A stretch of 64,000 nt of DNA, from the NCBI GenBank assembly GCA_023653785.1, contig JAMKCH010044230.1, forward strand, positions 1 to 64,000, given 5' to 3'. Made by a program: the position numbers and the translations under genes. The stretch comes from Ophioderma brevispina. Taxonomy: Eukaryota > Echinodermata > Ophiuroidea > Amphilepidida > Ophiodermatidae. Under the pieces are notes generated by a model that was given only the letters and a program-made list of their open reading frames with translations, ran no database searches and was not told the origin of the DNA. This document shows positions 22,763-34,400 of the stretch, piece by piece; the first letter of the stretch is position 1, and the number at the start of each line of letters is the position of its first letter.

Positions 22763-23095
22763 GAAAAGGAGGCCTCTATAATTTCATCACAGTTATATGT
22801 CACCATCAATTTTGAATTGGGGTCTTTTAACACTATACTTATCGTGCATGCAATGTGTTTTTATCCCCAAAATACACTTGTATGGGAAACAACTGTCAAG
22901 GGGGCATGCTACGCTGAAAAAACATAGACAAGCTTTAGACATTTAGAGCAGGCCTCTATTTCAATGACCATTTAGACTTATAGAAAAAAAAAAACAGGAA
23001 GATATTGCCATAGCTGGCCTTTGTTATGGAACCTGAAAGCGATGCCTATATTCATTCCGTTATTAATGAAAATTATAGAGGGCGTCCTTCTTCCT
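22763..23095 (-). mobile_element. MITE-like GGCCTCCTT-ended repeat, copy 3
   Basis: Both ends are present and inverted: GGAAAAGGAGGCCTCTATAA at the left and AATTATAGAGGGCGTCCTTC at the right. The interior contains the reverse complement of the 5430-5720 copy (CAGGAAGATATTGCC, AAGGGGGCATGCTA, CCCCAAAATACACTTGTATG). This copy defines the family as about 330 bp with inverted ends and no coding capacity. Confidence 0.7.
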
Positions 23096-24109
23096 TTACG
23101 ACCTATAAGCTGTCAATGAATATTATTATCAGCTTACATACCCGACATATCTTTGATGTAAATTTTGATCCATAATCACGAGCTTAAGGTTTGGCATCAT
23201 GATTTAAATGGGCCGTAGAATTTCTTAAAATTTGATATATAGTATATTGATTTGTGCTGATAACAAATCTGAAATAAAAAATAGGGCTTACCATATTCGT
23301 TTTTGAGAAAAAGAGTTTCAAAAAGTACATTTTTGCTCAAATTTTACATTAGTTACACGCGCTCTATGGGAAAGTGGCGATTGTCACAGATACAAAAAGT
23401 GCCACAAAAAGATAACAAAGGGCCGTACGTTTTTCTGATTTTCACATATGTTTAGGTCTAAGTTGCATACTTGAAAAAAACCGAAATAAAAAAATGGTGT
23501 CACCATATTAGTTTTCCGGAAAACCGCCGAAAACGGTCATTTTTAGAGGGATTTTTTATGAAATTCCGTCTTCACTAGAGTCGCTGCGTCTCGCGTTATT
23601 TTACGCCTATATGTCACGCAAGCAAAACAAAAATTGGGTGCGTTGAATGAAAGGTGAGACGCATAATTAACCAGGGGTTCTTAGAAAAGTCCTATGTGCA
23701 ACGTGAATGAACTAACGGACAATGGTTATATTTGACCAACAATCACAATAAACTTATCGGTCTAGTTTTAAAATGTTTAGAATTGGAAATAAGCCAGAAT
23801 ATAAATACTGGACAGATTTCCCCCATATTTTCCACCTGATGGAAAAAAACGACAGACGAACACACCTTCAGAAAGGCCATCTGCAGTATAACAATTAATG
23901 CATCTCAAGGGCAAGCCTCATGTCTCTATTGGTGCTCTATTCGAAAAGCAGGTCTAGCAGATGTTACCGAATTCGAGATATATAACATAGGCCTAATATC
24001 AATATCGCATATGAACTCAAACAGAATCGACTCGTTGCCTTATTTTACTTTTCGAACGAAATCATTGTCTTAAGTACATGGGTAAGGTTCCATGGTCGTT
24101 GTCCTCTTA
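23096..24109. other. Non-coding stretch
   Basis: No repeat family or exon recognised over about 1 kb. A poor match to pieces of other AT-rich intergenic DNA only. Confidence 0.4.
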
Positions 24110-24268
24110 TATTTCTTAGATTAAAAGGAGGACAAATCTGAATTTAGATTAAAATTGTTTATTATATTAGATTTATATTGCATGAATTTATTTAAATTTA
24201 ATCTAAACTTGGAATTTGTCCTTGATAACAATCCAATTCGGTATAATTTTTTAATCTAAGAAATTTAG
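24110..24268. mobile_element. Small fold-back element
   Basis: Left TTTCTTAGATTAAAAGGAGG and right TTTTTTAATCTAAGAAATTT are inverted, and the inner TCTGAATTTAGATTAAA and TTTAATCTAAACTTGG mirror each other. About 155 bp, AT-rich, non-coding. Confidence 0.65.
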
Positions 24269-24519
24269 AGAGTCCAGAAACCGCACAAACTGTGTCCAGT
24301 GGGGTGGGCTGGGAGATACACCACTAAAAAGGTGATTTGAATAATATTTTAAGCAAAAACCCGGGGCTCGAGCACCAAAAGCTCCTGTTGGATACGCCAA
24401 TGAATTTCTTGTAGAAGACACGCACGACGTTTTTTACTGAAAGCAGATCTTAATGACACCCCCCCAAGTCAGGGTATGATTATTTTTCATGATTGGTTTA
24501 TTCACTTGACATTCACAAA

Positions 24520-24670
24520 AGGGCTCACTCACCACTCACTCACTCTTATTCACTCACGCATTCACTCATCATTCACTAAGTCACTCACTCACTCATTCAT
24601 TCATTCACTCACTCACTCATTCATTCATTCACTCACTCACTCATTCATTTACTCACGTACTCACTCACCC
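24520..24670 (+). repeat. (TCAC/TCAT)n tetranucleotide repeat
   Basis: Alternating blocks of ACTC and ATTC repeats. The 85-codon open frame here, with repeated HSLTHSFI, is only the translation of this repeat. It is followed at 24690-24975 by scattered inverted GAGTGAA and TTCACTC words that can pair with each other (for example TTCACTCCAAAAAGAGTGAA near 24820). Confidence 0.85.
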
Positions 24671-24975
24671 ACCCAAGTAAAAGCCCACCCACTCTCTAAA
24701 TGTAAAAGAGTGAAAAAAACGAGTGAATCTTAATTCACTCGAAAAAGAGTGTAAAAACCACTCAAAAATAGTTGCATGTGTTGGTTAATCCACTCCAAAA
24801 AAAAAGAGAATCACTGAACTTTCACTCCAAAAAGAGTGAAAAAAGAGTGCGAGTGAACACCACTCTAAAATGTGTTGTCCTCCATTTCGCTCTTTAAAGA
24901 GTGGACATTCACTCGTTTAAAGTGAACTTACTCCTTTTTGAGTGAATATTTAGTGAACGAGTAAAATAGTGAAAA

Positions 24976-27017
24976 CTGGCCTCTGGGATTCGATTCCGAG
25001 ATACCGCCATGGCTGTGAATGTGTACATGTAAGAAGGTAACTTCCCGCATTTTTTTAAAAAGCCTGAACGTGCAGAGAGTTATACGCGAATTTATGGACG
25101 CGTTATAAATTCGCGTAAACGCAGAGGAAAAAAACGCTCATGAATAATCTGTGCCGCTAAATCGCAAACGAATGGACGCTCGCTCATCTCCGAGTTGACT
25201 AAAATCGGCTTGCGCGTACTCCTTAGAAACCAAATCATAATGCCAACACCTTAATACCGTACATATACCTAAAACTAGTCAAATAGTGATGCTAATGCTT
25301 CAGGAAAACGTTTCGTTATGGCTTTAGCATTCATCATTATCCAAACGCATTACAATATTTTATGTGGTTGGGAAACTTGAATATTTAAACTCGTGCTGAA
25401 ATCTCGTGTCATAGCCCGTAGGCTAAATTTCCAGAGACAGAGGGTAAAGTGGTATACTATGGACCCTTAAGCAAGATTGTAATCCCACGAATTTTATTTA
25501 CCGTTAATGCTTGTCATTAGCAATTTAAAGCTTTGGTTGTGGGGTAGATATAGATCAAAAAGTAATTAATCTCTAACCAAATAAAAGAAGTTACGCTTTC
25601 GAATTCTTTTACAAAAGGTTCTTATCACCCCATGTGATTACCTCATGGCGTGGGGCACATCTGGCCAACCTTTATTCAATAGAGGCGGGGTAATATGGAC
25701 CTCACATATAGATCCACGTGGTCCATATTGCCCCGTCCATGTGGTTGCTAGATGGGATTATAAGGCGACGATATCAGCCCAGACACACATACCCAAAGTA
25801 TCCAGCCCGTTTTTTAGAGTGGATGTTGAAGATAGAAATGTGGACTAAATTTAAATACATGGGTCATTTCAGTACTATATGTTATCATGGTACCAACCTC
25901 CAAGAAAATAATGGTGTTTTTTTAAAATCTCAGCATACAAGAGTCAAATAGAGTCATACAATTGTCCTATTATAATATTATTATAAAAAACATCAAAACT
26001 TAAAAATATTATATATAGATATATATATATATATATAGAGGGTCTCCATAGTGCTCCGGGGTCCGTCGTTATAATCCATTGTACCTACAAAACAAAACTA
26101 ATTCAAAACATGAAACAATGCAACTTCGAGGCAGCAGCTAACTGCAGCTTTTCAGCCCATGTTGCAAACATCCAAACAAACTAACCAAAAACACAATTAA
26201 GTGACAGCTTTCATGGTTATTTGCCTATTCTTTTGGAAATACAAGGAAAGTTGTAAGTTAATAACTTTAAGCAACATCACCTATACAAATCCAATCCAGA
26301 ATTGAGAAGCTAGAAATCCAGCAATAGCCCCACCGAGATTTGAACCAGGGACCCTTGGGTCCAAAGGCAAATTAGACCCCGCCATTGCCAGATGCATAGT
26401 CTACAGTCCGTGTCAGAACAAGGAAATGTTCTATCACTCCCTGAAACACATGAGCGGAAGGCACTGGAAAATGTGTTAAAACACTGAGAAAATAACTAGT
26501 TCTCAAGATGTGTGACGTTCCATTGCAATTTATTAATAACGGCAGCTCAAAAGGTGAAAAGAAAAAGATTGTACAACACGATGGGCATCCAGAAATCAAG
26601 TGAAGTGAAGAAAAAATGCATGTGCTTTCAACTACAAAACCCATGGCTTAGGCCTTGACTCTGATTGGCTGGAGCTAAATGCCACTGAATGAATTTCTGG
26701 CTAACAAATTAGTTCCACTCTACTAAACAACAATGAGGACCTATACAGAAAACTTATGTGGGCTAGTCTAAGATCAAGCTCTACCTGCTTATGGTATATT
26801 GTATTAAAACTTGTTTAACTCTTAACCAGGATGTCACAAAAACTTTTACGCCCGCGTCAAGACATGATGTTTTTGTGCGCGCGTTAAAATCGCGGTCCTT
26901 TCAAGTCAGCGCGAGCGATTTACTCTGCGACCAACAAATCTCGCGCTGACGTCACTGCACAGGATGTACAGACACGGACTACACGATAAAGTGGCTTACA
27001 AAAAATCACATCACGGT
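24976..27017. other. Non-coding stretch with hairpins
   Basis: No gene supported. A 16-bp stem hairpin (CGGGGTAATATGGACC against GGTCCATATTGCCCCG) spans about 25684-25738. An (AT)n tract lies at about 26012-26037. A tRNA-like half with B box GGTTCAAATC is on the minus strand near 26340. A small GC-rich inverted pair, GTCAGCGCGAG and CTCGCGCTGAC, is at about 26907-26952. Confidence 0.55.
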
Positions 27018-27202
27018 AACCCGGTGTAGAAGTTATATTGTCCGCGTACTTAATAGTCCTGGGAACAATGGTGAACAAAGGGCAATCGATTCAGTTGACC
27101 TTTCACGTAACACATTAGGTTAACCGCTTATTACGTTATTTTTTTGTCCGTCTATGGAGCCCGGACTGTGGCTACAGCATGGACTCGATCTCTTTCACAG
27201 CT
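27018..27202 (+). repeat. ACCGGTGT palindromic module, copy 5
   Basis: Begins ACCCGGTGTAGAAG and contains GGGCAATCGATTCAGTTGAC, TATGGAGCCCGGACTGTGG and CTCTTTCACAG at the end. It carries a poly-T insertion (TTATTTTTTTG) in the core and has no SINE head. Confidence 0.8.
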
Positions 27203-27329
27203 TGGGATTGATTATGGTATTTATAAAATAATGATCTTATTGAGAATAGGAATGATTTTACACCTCTTGAAACTTGTGAGGATACAAACAAATAAGGAAG
27301 CTTACAGATTTTGACCGTCCTTTCTTCAG

Positions 27330-27450
27330 ATGGTGAATGAAACCGTTAAATGGCAATATTCAGCAAGATACTCTGAAGAAATACATACAATACGCCTCGA
27401 AAAATCATACCAAAATAAGGAAGACTCTGAAAGGAGATGATCATAAGGTG
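27330..27450 (+). other. Weak exon candidate
   Basis: A pyrimidine tract and CTTCAG (27330) and a second ATTCAG (27361) precede an open frame that reads QDTLKKYIQYASKNHTK and ends at GATCATAAG followed by GTGCGT. The KKYIQYA string is reminiscent of an MCM helicase segment, but the next residues do not follow that family, so the identity is not claimed. Confidence 0.2.
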
Positions 27451-28252
27451 CGTACGCATCGATGGTGTGGTTGTTGTGGTTCAGAGTAAAATTAGTTTAT
27501 TATGATATTACAAACCGTTCCCCGTATTAGTTTCAATTCTTTGTTATAATATAACAAGTTATGTGCAAAGGTAGTGTGGTAGTTAATTCAATTTACTTAG
27601 TTCAAATTTACACAACCTCTTTTACGAGGGAAAAAAAAACATATCCCAATTTTGAAATAGAGTTGGAGGATGCGAATGGTTACGCTAAAGACATTGGTCG
27701 AGCTTACGATTTTTTTAAAATATCGTGCGATGACGTGCATGTGTCGAGCACGGTCTTGATGAATATTCTGGTCGTTAAGTCTGGTTACCGACAGTACACA
27801 GTAAATTTCGGACACCAGCCAGCAAGCTAAAAACAAACATTTTGAAAAGTCCAGAATATAAAAAGAAACGCCTATTTCCATACTTCGGCTCTTGTACACT
27901 TTGATTATAGTAGGGTTATAAAAGAGAATCTATTCTAAAAGTTGGGGACGAAGGTTTGAAGATCTTGTTCTATAGTTTGAAGGAGCATGAATCCGAATCT
28001 TTTTGGTCCAACCTCTGGGAAATGTTGGGATCTCTGTAAAATAAGGGGGAAACTTAGTACAGGGTTATTTGAAATCAAGTCCCCCAAATGGGTGTTAATG
28101 TATTTGTGTCATAAAAGGATAAATTTAAGTATGGTTTGTATGGGTTCCGACCTTTAGTAACACGGACAGCCCAATATAGGGTCAAGGTTCTTAACTAAAT
28201 CAGGCCCTCTCCCTTTAAAAGATTCTTAAAAAGGTTGTCATATACATCCCTT
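27451..28252. other. Non-coding stretch
   Basis: Opposite-strand open frames of 89 and 100 codons overlap here (27561-27899); neither has a domain motif or splice context. Nothing else recognised. Confidence 0.4.
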
Positions 28253-29842
28253 GTATTTGAAATTTAAAACTACTTAGTTCTCCAGGTAGACAAGGATGTT
28301 ATATTTATTAATCTTTCCATGGAGATGGCCCAGCGCACGATGGTGTTGAAAAAAAAAAACCATGATGCGCTTGGCGGATTCGAACCGGCGACCTTCGCAT
28401 AATGCACGACGCTCGAACAGACTGAGCTATCAGGCAGGGTCCGGTAGAAGAACGATAGATCATCTTAGGTGTTAGGTTCGAAAGGTGTCCTGCTTTCCTC
28501 GCGAATAGCATCAGAACTGTAATTTAGATGAAATATTAATAAAAAAAAATTTAGTGCAAAATTAAAAACTAATTAGTCTCCCGGTAGACAAGGATGTATA
28601 TATTTATTAATCTTTCCCTGGAGATGGCCAGAACGCACTCGATGGTGTTGAAAAAAAAACCCCATGTGCGCCTTAGGCCGGATTCGACCCGGCGACCTTC
28701 GCATTACATGCACGACGCTCTCTAAACGACTGAGCTATCAAAGCAGGGTCGGTAGAAGAACGATAGATATTCATTCTATAGGTGTTAGGTTCGAAAGGTG
28801 TTCCTTGGCCTTTCCTAGCGGATGAATGGCATCAGAAAGGTATATTTAAACATATACGATTCGTTTGTTTTGAAATTTAAACTACTTTAGTATCCAGGTA
28901 GACAAGGAGGGTTTATATATTTATTAACTTTCCTGGAGATTGGCCAGCGCACGTATGGTGGTGGAAACAAAAAAAACCCATGTGCGCTTGGCCGATTCGA
29001 AAACCGGCGACCTTCGCATTACGTGCACGACGCTCTTACGGACTGAGCTATCAAGGCAGGTGTCGGTAGAAGAACTGATAGATATCATCAAGGTGTTAGG
29101 TTAGAAAAGGTGGTCCGTCGCTTTCATAGCGGATAGCATCAGAAACTGTATTATTTAACATTATACGATTATAGTTTGTTTTGAATTTTAATACTACTAG
29201 TTATCCAGGTAGAAAGGATGTATTATTTATTAATCTTTCCCTGAAGATGGCCAGCGCACGATGGTGTTGAAAAAAAAACCACCATGGGCGCTTGGACCGG
29301 ATTCGAACCGACGACCTTCGCATTACATGCACGACGCTAACCGAACTGAGCTATCAAGCAGGGGTCGGTAGAAGAACGATAGATATCATATATAGGTGTT
29401 AGGTTCGAAAGGTGTCCTTCGGGATAGCATCAGAACTGTATATTAACATATTTGCCAAGCGCACAGGGGTTTTTTTCAACACCCATCGTGCGCTGGCATC
29501 TCCAGGGAAAGAGTTAATAAATATATTACATCCTTGTACTACTAGAAATAAGTAGTTTTTATTAGTTTAAAATTTCAAAAACAAAATCATAATCGTATAT
29601 GTTAAATATACAGTCTGATGCTATCCGCTAGGAAAAGAGAAGGACCCTTTACGAACCTAACACCTATAGATGATATCTAATCGTTCTCTACGGACCGCTG
29701 ACTTGAAGATCCAGTCGGTTTTAGAGCGTCGTGCAGTAATGCGAAGGCGCGGTTCGAATCCGCCACGCGCAAATGGGGGGTTTTTTAACACCAATCGTCG
29801 GCTGGCCATCTCCAGGGAAAATTTAATAAATATATGAATCTT
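28253..29842 (-). repeat. Head-to-head array of tRNA-derived units
   Basis: Four units of about 298-313 bp (marker CCAGGTAGACAAGGATG at 28282, 28580, 28893, 29204) lie in one orientation, followed by about 1.4 units in the opposite orientation (29455-29842). On the minus strand each of the four contains a tRNA-like sequence: GATAGCTCAGTCGGTAGAGC-type D arm, GTCGTGCATGTAATGCG anticodon arm and GGTTCGAATCC B box. The anticodon would read TGT or CGT (Thr), but U33 is missing and an extra base lies before the D arm, so these are tRNA-derived, not working tRNAs. Flanks include AACACCATCGTGCGCTGGCC and AGGTGTTAGGTTCGAAAGG. Units differ mainly by single-base indels. Confidence 0.75.
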
Positions 29843-29957
29843 TTGTTGACTAAGAGAATGAGAAAGCACGAGTAGTCCGAAGAAAATATTATAATTATTC
29901 TTATTTGCTGATTTCTCACGCAGTACTAACTTGGTAAGACACTAAACAGACTCTCTG

Positions 29958-30093
29958 ATGACTACGTTGGGGGCCTGTTGTGGAGAAGGGCCGCCTAGTG
30001 CAGAAGCTGCTAAGAAAGAAGCCAAGACGCACCATTGACAATGCCATCAAGAACTAAAAGAGGATGCGAGCGCGATTGCGAAATTTCTCATAA
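29958..30093 (+). other. G-alpha-like N-terminal segment, weak
   Basis: ATG at 29958 starts MTTLGACCGEGPPSAEAAKK, followed by EAKT, a stop, and in neighbouring frames IDNAIKN and ELKEDASAIAKF. Small residues, paired Cys near the N-terminus and the ID.A.K..D.....K spacing recall heterotrimeric G-protein alpha subunits before the P-loop. No donor site or P-loop exon was found. It may be a pseudogene scrap or coincidence. Confidence 0.25.
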
Positions 30094-30586
30094 ACATTCG
30101 TATCAGTTTTTAACTGGGGAGATGAAATCTTGAGTTGTCCTTAATCTAAAAATAAAAAAAGGGATTTTTACAACACAGAGACGAGCACCTATAAATATGG
30201 GATGGACCACCACTTACATACTCTTGCCATTCGTAGCCCGCGTAACTTACTTTGGTCTTTTCGTTTGTAAAGTTACCACAGGTTTGCCAGCGGAACCACT
30301 TTGTGCTGGGTAAATTCCATGTTACTCGCGTTTACATTTTGACAAAAAATTGGAATATCACTGTTCATATAAATACATACTGAACATGTTCCGGGATGAT
30401 TCATATTCTCTTCATAACTTGCAATAAAGCCCATTGTATTAAATCACGAAAACATTCACTTGGAGTATAGTAAGGTGATATTTAGAACAAAAACTTGACC
30501 GTGACTCGCGGTACACAAAGAAATAACATACTTTTTAGGCGTTTACATGTCCAGGTTCATCTCAAGAGCAAATACTTATCCAGATG
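30094..30586. other. Non-coding stretch
   Basis: Nothing recognised. Confidence 0.4.
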
Positions 30587-31125
30587 TTAAAGCAATAACA
30601 GCGCATTTTTTGAAGAGAGGCCCAACAATTTACAAAAATTTGAGATTTTTGACGTTGCATTGGTAACGGCTAGTAGAAAACTATACCTGTGCATGAAAGT
30701 CGATATGTCGATGTATCGGCCCAAAAGATAGAATTTTGTAATTAGGATAATAAATCGGTATCCGTATAAATAATTCACGCGGTAGTGAACGGCCTTTCAA
30801 TAGGAAATAGCCAGAAAAAATAGCGGCCATGTACGTGTCTGCGCTCATCCAATAGTTGTTCCGTCGGCCCGGGAAGTCAAGTAGGAGGTCATTTTTCGTG
30901 GTGGGTGACATAGTTCACCACTGGAGGAACAGAAAATTTGGGCGTTTCCAGTCCGCTGTTAATATTACAATGGGGATCTGTTCAATGTACAAAATCGCTT
31001 CTTTATGAAAAAACACACACTTTTGAGCATACCATTCGCAGTATAGTTTAGAGCGACAAATTATCCAACACAACTGTGTAAAAATCAGTCAACTTCTCAA
31101 AATGGGAAGCCCCCTTGTATTACAC
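30587..31125 (+). mobile_element. TTAAAGCAA-ended element, copy 1 (damaged right end)
   Basis: Begins TTAAAGCAATAACAGCGCAT and TTTTTTGAAGAGAGGCCC. It parallels the 46939-47485 element throughout: AACTATACCTGTG, GGCCATGTACGTGT, CAAAATCGCTT, GCAGTATAGTTT. The right inverted end is diverged or truncated near AATGGGAAGCCCCCTTG. Open frames here have mirrored relatives in the other copy. Confidence 0.7.
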
Positions 31126-31339
31126 CGACAAGAAGTAAAGATAAACTTCCAATTGAAGCATAACATTTTTTAGATCACCCATTTTGTCTCGCGTTACCTT
31201 TTTGTGTGAATCGCGTCAAACTTTTGCCCACTGAATTGTCTGCATCATAGTGCTCAAAACTTTGAATAATAATCGAGTGAATTAAGTTTTCCAGTAAGAA
31301 TTACAACCTTTCCGGTCAATGTTAAAGTAAAAACTAAAA

Positions 31340-31520
31340 TTGGATTATGGACCATGTGAATCAAGGGTGTGGGTGGCCCTGTGGATTCAGGTTGCGTGTA
31401 TAAATGGCCATGTGGACTACAAAGGTTGCGTGTATAGGGCAATGTGGATTAGGGTTACGTGAGGTATGTGGATCCAAGGGTGCGTGTGTGGTGGCTATGT
31501 GGATTGAGGTTACGGTAGGA
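31340..31520 (+). repeat. Degenerate tandem repeat
   Basis: About five imperfect units of roughly 35 bp built from CATGTGGATT, AGGTTGCGTGTAT and AGGGCC-type blocks. The three open frames of 60-106 codons across it come from the repeat. Confidence 0.6.
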
Positions 31521-32281
31521 ATATCCAGGTATAATTTGGACACTGCGTCCTCCATGGGATCAAAGAGAGAAAGATGCATTGATAAATGGAACATTGTTAC
31601 GCATATAGGCGAAGTAACACTGATTTGCGCAGTTATATTGTAATAATATCTTTCAATACTATGTGGTATGTCAAAGTGCACAACGTGCCACTTTGATTGA
31701 AATTAATAAAATGTCATCACAATTTCTTTTCCTAAATAACAGTGACCAATAGATGTACAGATGCTGCATTAACTCGAGCAAATAATAGCACTGTTGAGAT
31801 CCAGTAAATCCGCTCGGTATGCCAGAGGGACAAAGCATTTTTATTGGAAGTACAGAGCAATGTTATTACCCACACAGTTGAACAGATTACAGGTTGCTCA
31901 TCACCCGATTAAGTTTGAGCTATTTTTTTTTTCATGGACGCAAAGCACAATGTACTGTCCTCTTTTCACGAATAAATAAAACCTTAGCTTTACTGTGCGT
32001 TCAATTATACATTAAATGTAAATACCGTTTGCCCAAGACGGCTGTCAAAGTGCTTGGGCATGTAAGGATAGTTTGATAGTTACCGGAGCAGTATAGGCCC
32101 ACGATTTTGGTGTCTGGTCAAAGTAATGAGGTTAAAGATTTATTTTTATCACTTGCAGATAAAAGGCATTATTGTTGCTAAGGTTTGGACATACATTGTG
32201 TTCGGGAGCAGTGATGAATGGCATTCCAAATTAAAAAATATTCTATATTCCACATTTTTTTCTTGTTATTTTAAAAGTTAG
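31521..32281. other. Non-coding stretch
   Basis: Nothing recognised apart from a weak acceptor-like site (CACTTGCAG at 32158) with no supporting frame. Confidence 0.4.
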
Positions 32282-32389
32282 GTGCGACAGGTAGTTTGGC
32301 CAAAGCTACGGCGAGACAAAGCAAACTTATTACCAGAGGCATCGAAGGAACAGGAAAAGGAAGTTGATCCAACAATTCGACGTTAGCAC
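32282..32389 (+). other. Weak terminal-exon candidate
   Basis: After TTATTTTAAAAGTTAG an open frame reads VRQVVWPKLRRDKANLLPEA and SKEQEKEVDPTIRR, then TAG. It is charged and coil-like but has no known motif; a second frame is also open (GATGSLAKATARQSK). Only splice appearance and length support it. Confidence 0.2.
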
Positions 32390-34223
32390 GGCTTAAAAAA
32401 CACAACCTTTATTCTCTTATATTGATAACTAATCAATGGTAAAGATGGTATAGATAATCAATGAGCTAATAACGGGCTTGAGCACGTGACTTGGCCGCAG
32501 TATGCCCTATAAATAACATTTTAAGTAGTAATCTTTGGTTGGAAAACATGCTAAAATGGATTGATAACGAATCATTTGTCGCATTTAAAATTAAATACTA
32601 ATTTGTCCTTGTCCCCGTCTATTGTACATTTCTAGAACCCGTTAACATGGACGCGTGTGCTAAAGGGCCCCAGGAAAAGCAAATAGAAGGATGTGATTTG
32701 GTAAAGCTAACAGGAGGGACGCGAAAGCATTCAATATTTGGTTGGTGATTGACAGCATTAGTGAACCTATTGATTTTTCAGAAAAGTAATAGAACATTCC
32801 AGGTGAATGGTGTGAATCTACTCATGGCACTGATGAAAATCAATAGTTTTCACTAATGAAGTCACTGGTAGTGTAGTTCTTTTTGTGTGGCACCTCTTTA
32901 TTGGAATGGAATGCCCCGTAAAGATTTGGAGTAGGTTTATATCTTATTTCCTGGGACCTTTAAGCTCTGACCTAGCTTACCAGTGGCATGAATTATTTGA
33001 GGACAACTTTCAACCTTTTTGTTCTGGAAGATTAGTGAGCTGCTGCTCGTCATATGTGGTTTTCTATATACTTTGAATGTGGTTTATCACTTGTGTATAC
33101 CTTGGTAGCTCCAAAGTGCAAAAATCACATGACATCAATTAAGATAATATATTCCACTGCGTATTTTGTGTTAGTGAATAAATTTTTCTATGATTTTGTA
33201 CTGCTTTACAAAGAATAATGTACGACAGTTAAATAACTGAAGCAATATTTTTTCAGTATAATGTATAGTGGGACGTTAAAATTACATTTCCACTCGAATA
33301 TCATAGGAATACGTATCCGCAGAACAGATTTTTTCGTTCCAACTTACAATGGCATAGTTTGTGCGTATGAAAAATGATAACAAAATTTGCATGCTATTGA
33401 ATTCTGCATCTGAGTTAAGGAAATTGGCGAATGTCAAAAATTGGGAAGGATAACTGCGATGGATGTGAAATATGTTATCCGATTTCCCGGTAACTCCCAT
33501 TTTACAAAGTATTTGTTTAATGAGATGGCAAATTAAAGGTTTGAAGTTTTTCCGTACTATGAGGTATCCAAAATAGGAAAATGTAATTACAATGTGAATT
33601 ACGTCATCTGCTAGAAGGTAAACATGCTTCACATCGTAAAAACAGTTCGTCTTTCTTGTGTAAAGCGCGTATATGACGCAATCTTTCCTGAAAACCACTG
33701 GACAGTTAATAAGTCTCCTTTAAGATTGACGTTTTTTAATCGTGTTTATATCTTTATTGATAACATAATTCACAAAAATGTATAATTTTTAAAAAAAAAA
33801 CGCGTGTTTTTTTGTTTTTGATCACATTTATATGTGCAAACACGCACACACCCCCACCCCACACGCACACACATGTTCTGAACCACACGCGAAACCCGAA
33901 AAAGAAAAACAGTCGAGATTAACAAGATCTTAAAAAGCGCAGCTAAGGCAATAAAGTGAAGTTCCTTGTTCTTACAGATGTACCAGCAGGCATATTGCAC
34001 TGTCTATACAAGCATATGGGGAACATAATTTATATTGCTGTATCTGTGTATTGGAACCTGTCACTGAAGTTGACCAGCGGTCTGCGTATGTAGTGAATCA
34101 TACAAATGGCTAGTTCCCAGTGCGGGATTACATATGAAAAAGGTATGTAGAAGAGCATCACTACCAAAACTCAATTTACGGTGTATCAAGCATGTTTTGC
34201 GACACAATTCAAAAGCATTTAGA
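32390..34223. other. Non-coding stretch
   Basis: A 138-codon minus-strand open frame (33282-33698) is the longest uninterrupted frame outside repeats, but it has no family motif, an AT-rich codon pattern and no splice context; a frame of that size is expected by chance in a window like this. A CA-rich tract is near 33838-33880. Confidence 0.45.
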
Positions 34224-34400
34224 CGGATGTGAAAGCAGATATAGTACGGTGGGAGCCATAGTCCGGGGCTCCATAGACGATAAACGGAATAAAGCAGGCG
34301 TGAAACTAATGTTGAGTGACGAGTCAAACTGAATCGAGTGCCCATGGGTCACCATGTTCCCGGACTATGAGGACGCCGGACAATGGTTACTGCTCCACCT
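34224..34400 (-). repeat. ACCGGTGT palindromic module, copy 6
   Basis: Reverse orientation, no SINE head. Contains GGAGCCATAGTCCGGGGCTC, ACGGAATAAAGCAGGCGTGA and CTGAATCGAGTGCCC, ending near TGCTCCACCTG. Confidence 0.8.

Noticed and set aside
24476..24733. 85-codon frame with repeated HSLTHSFI
   Set aside because: Translation of a (TCAC/TCAT)n simple repeat.
26325..26400. tRNA-Pro-like sequence on the minus strand
   Set aside because: A B box is visible but the A box and stems are poor; at most a decayed tRNA-derived fragment.
28253..29842. Functional tRNA-Thr gene cluster
   Set aside because: An extra base before the D arm, loss of U33, and weak acceptor stems argue for tRNA-derived repeats.
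28253..29842. CRISPR-like array
   Set aside because: Units are about 300 bp, partly inverted and tRNA-derived, in eukaryotic DNA.
33282..33698. 138-codon minus-strand open frame
   Set aside because: No motif, no splice context; a frame of this length is expected about once by chance in a window of this size and composition.
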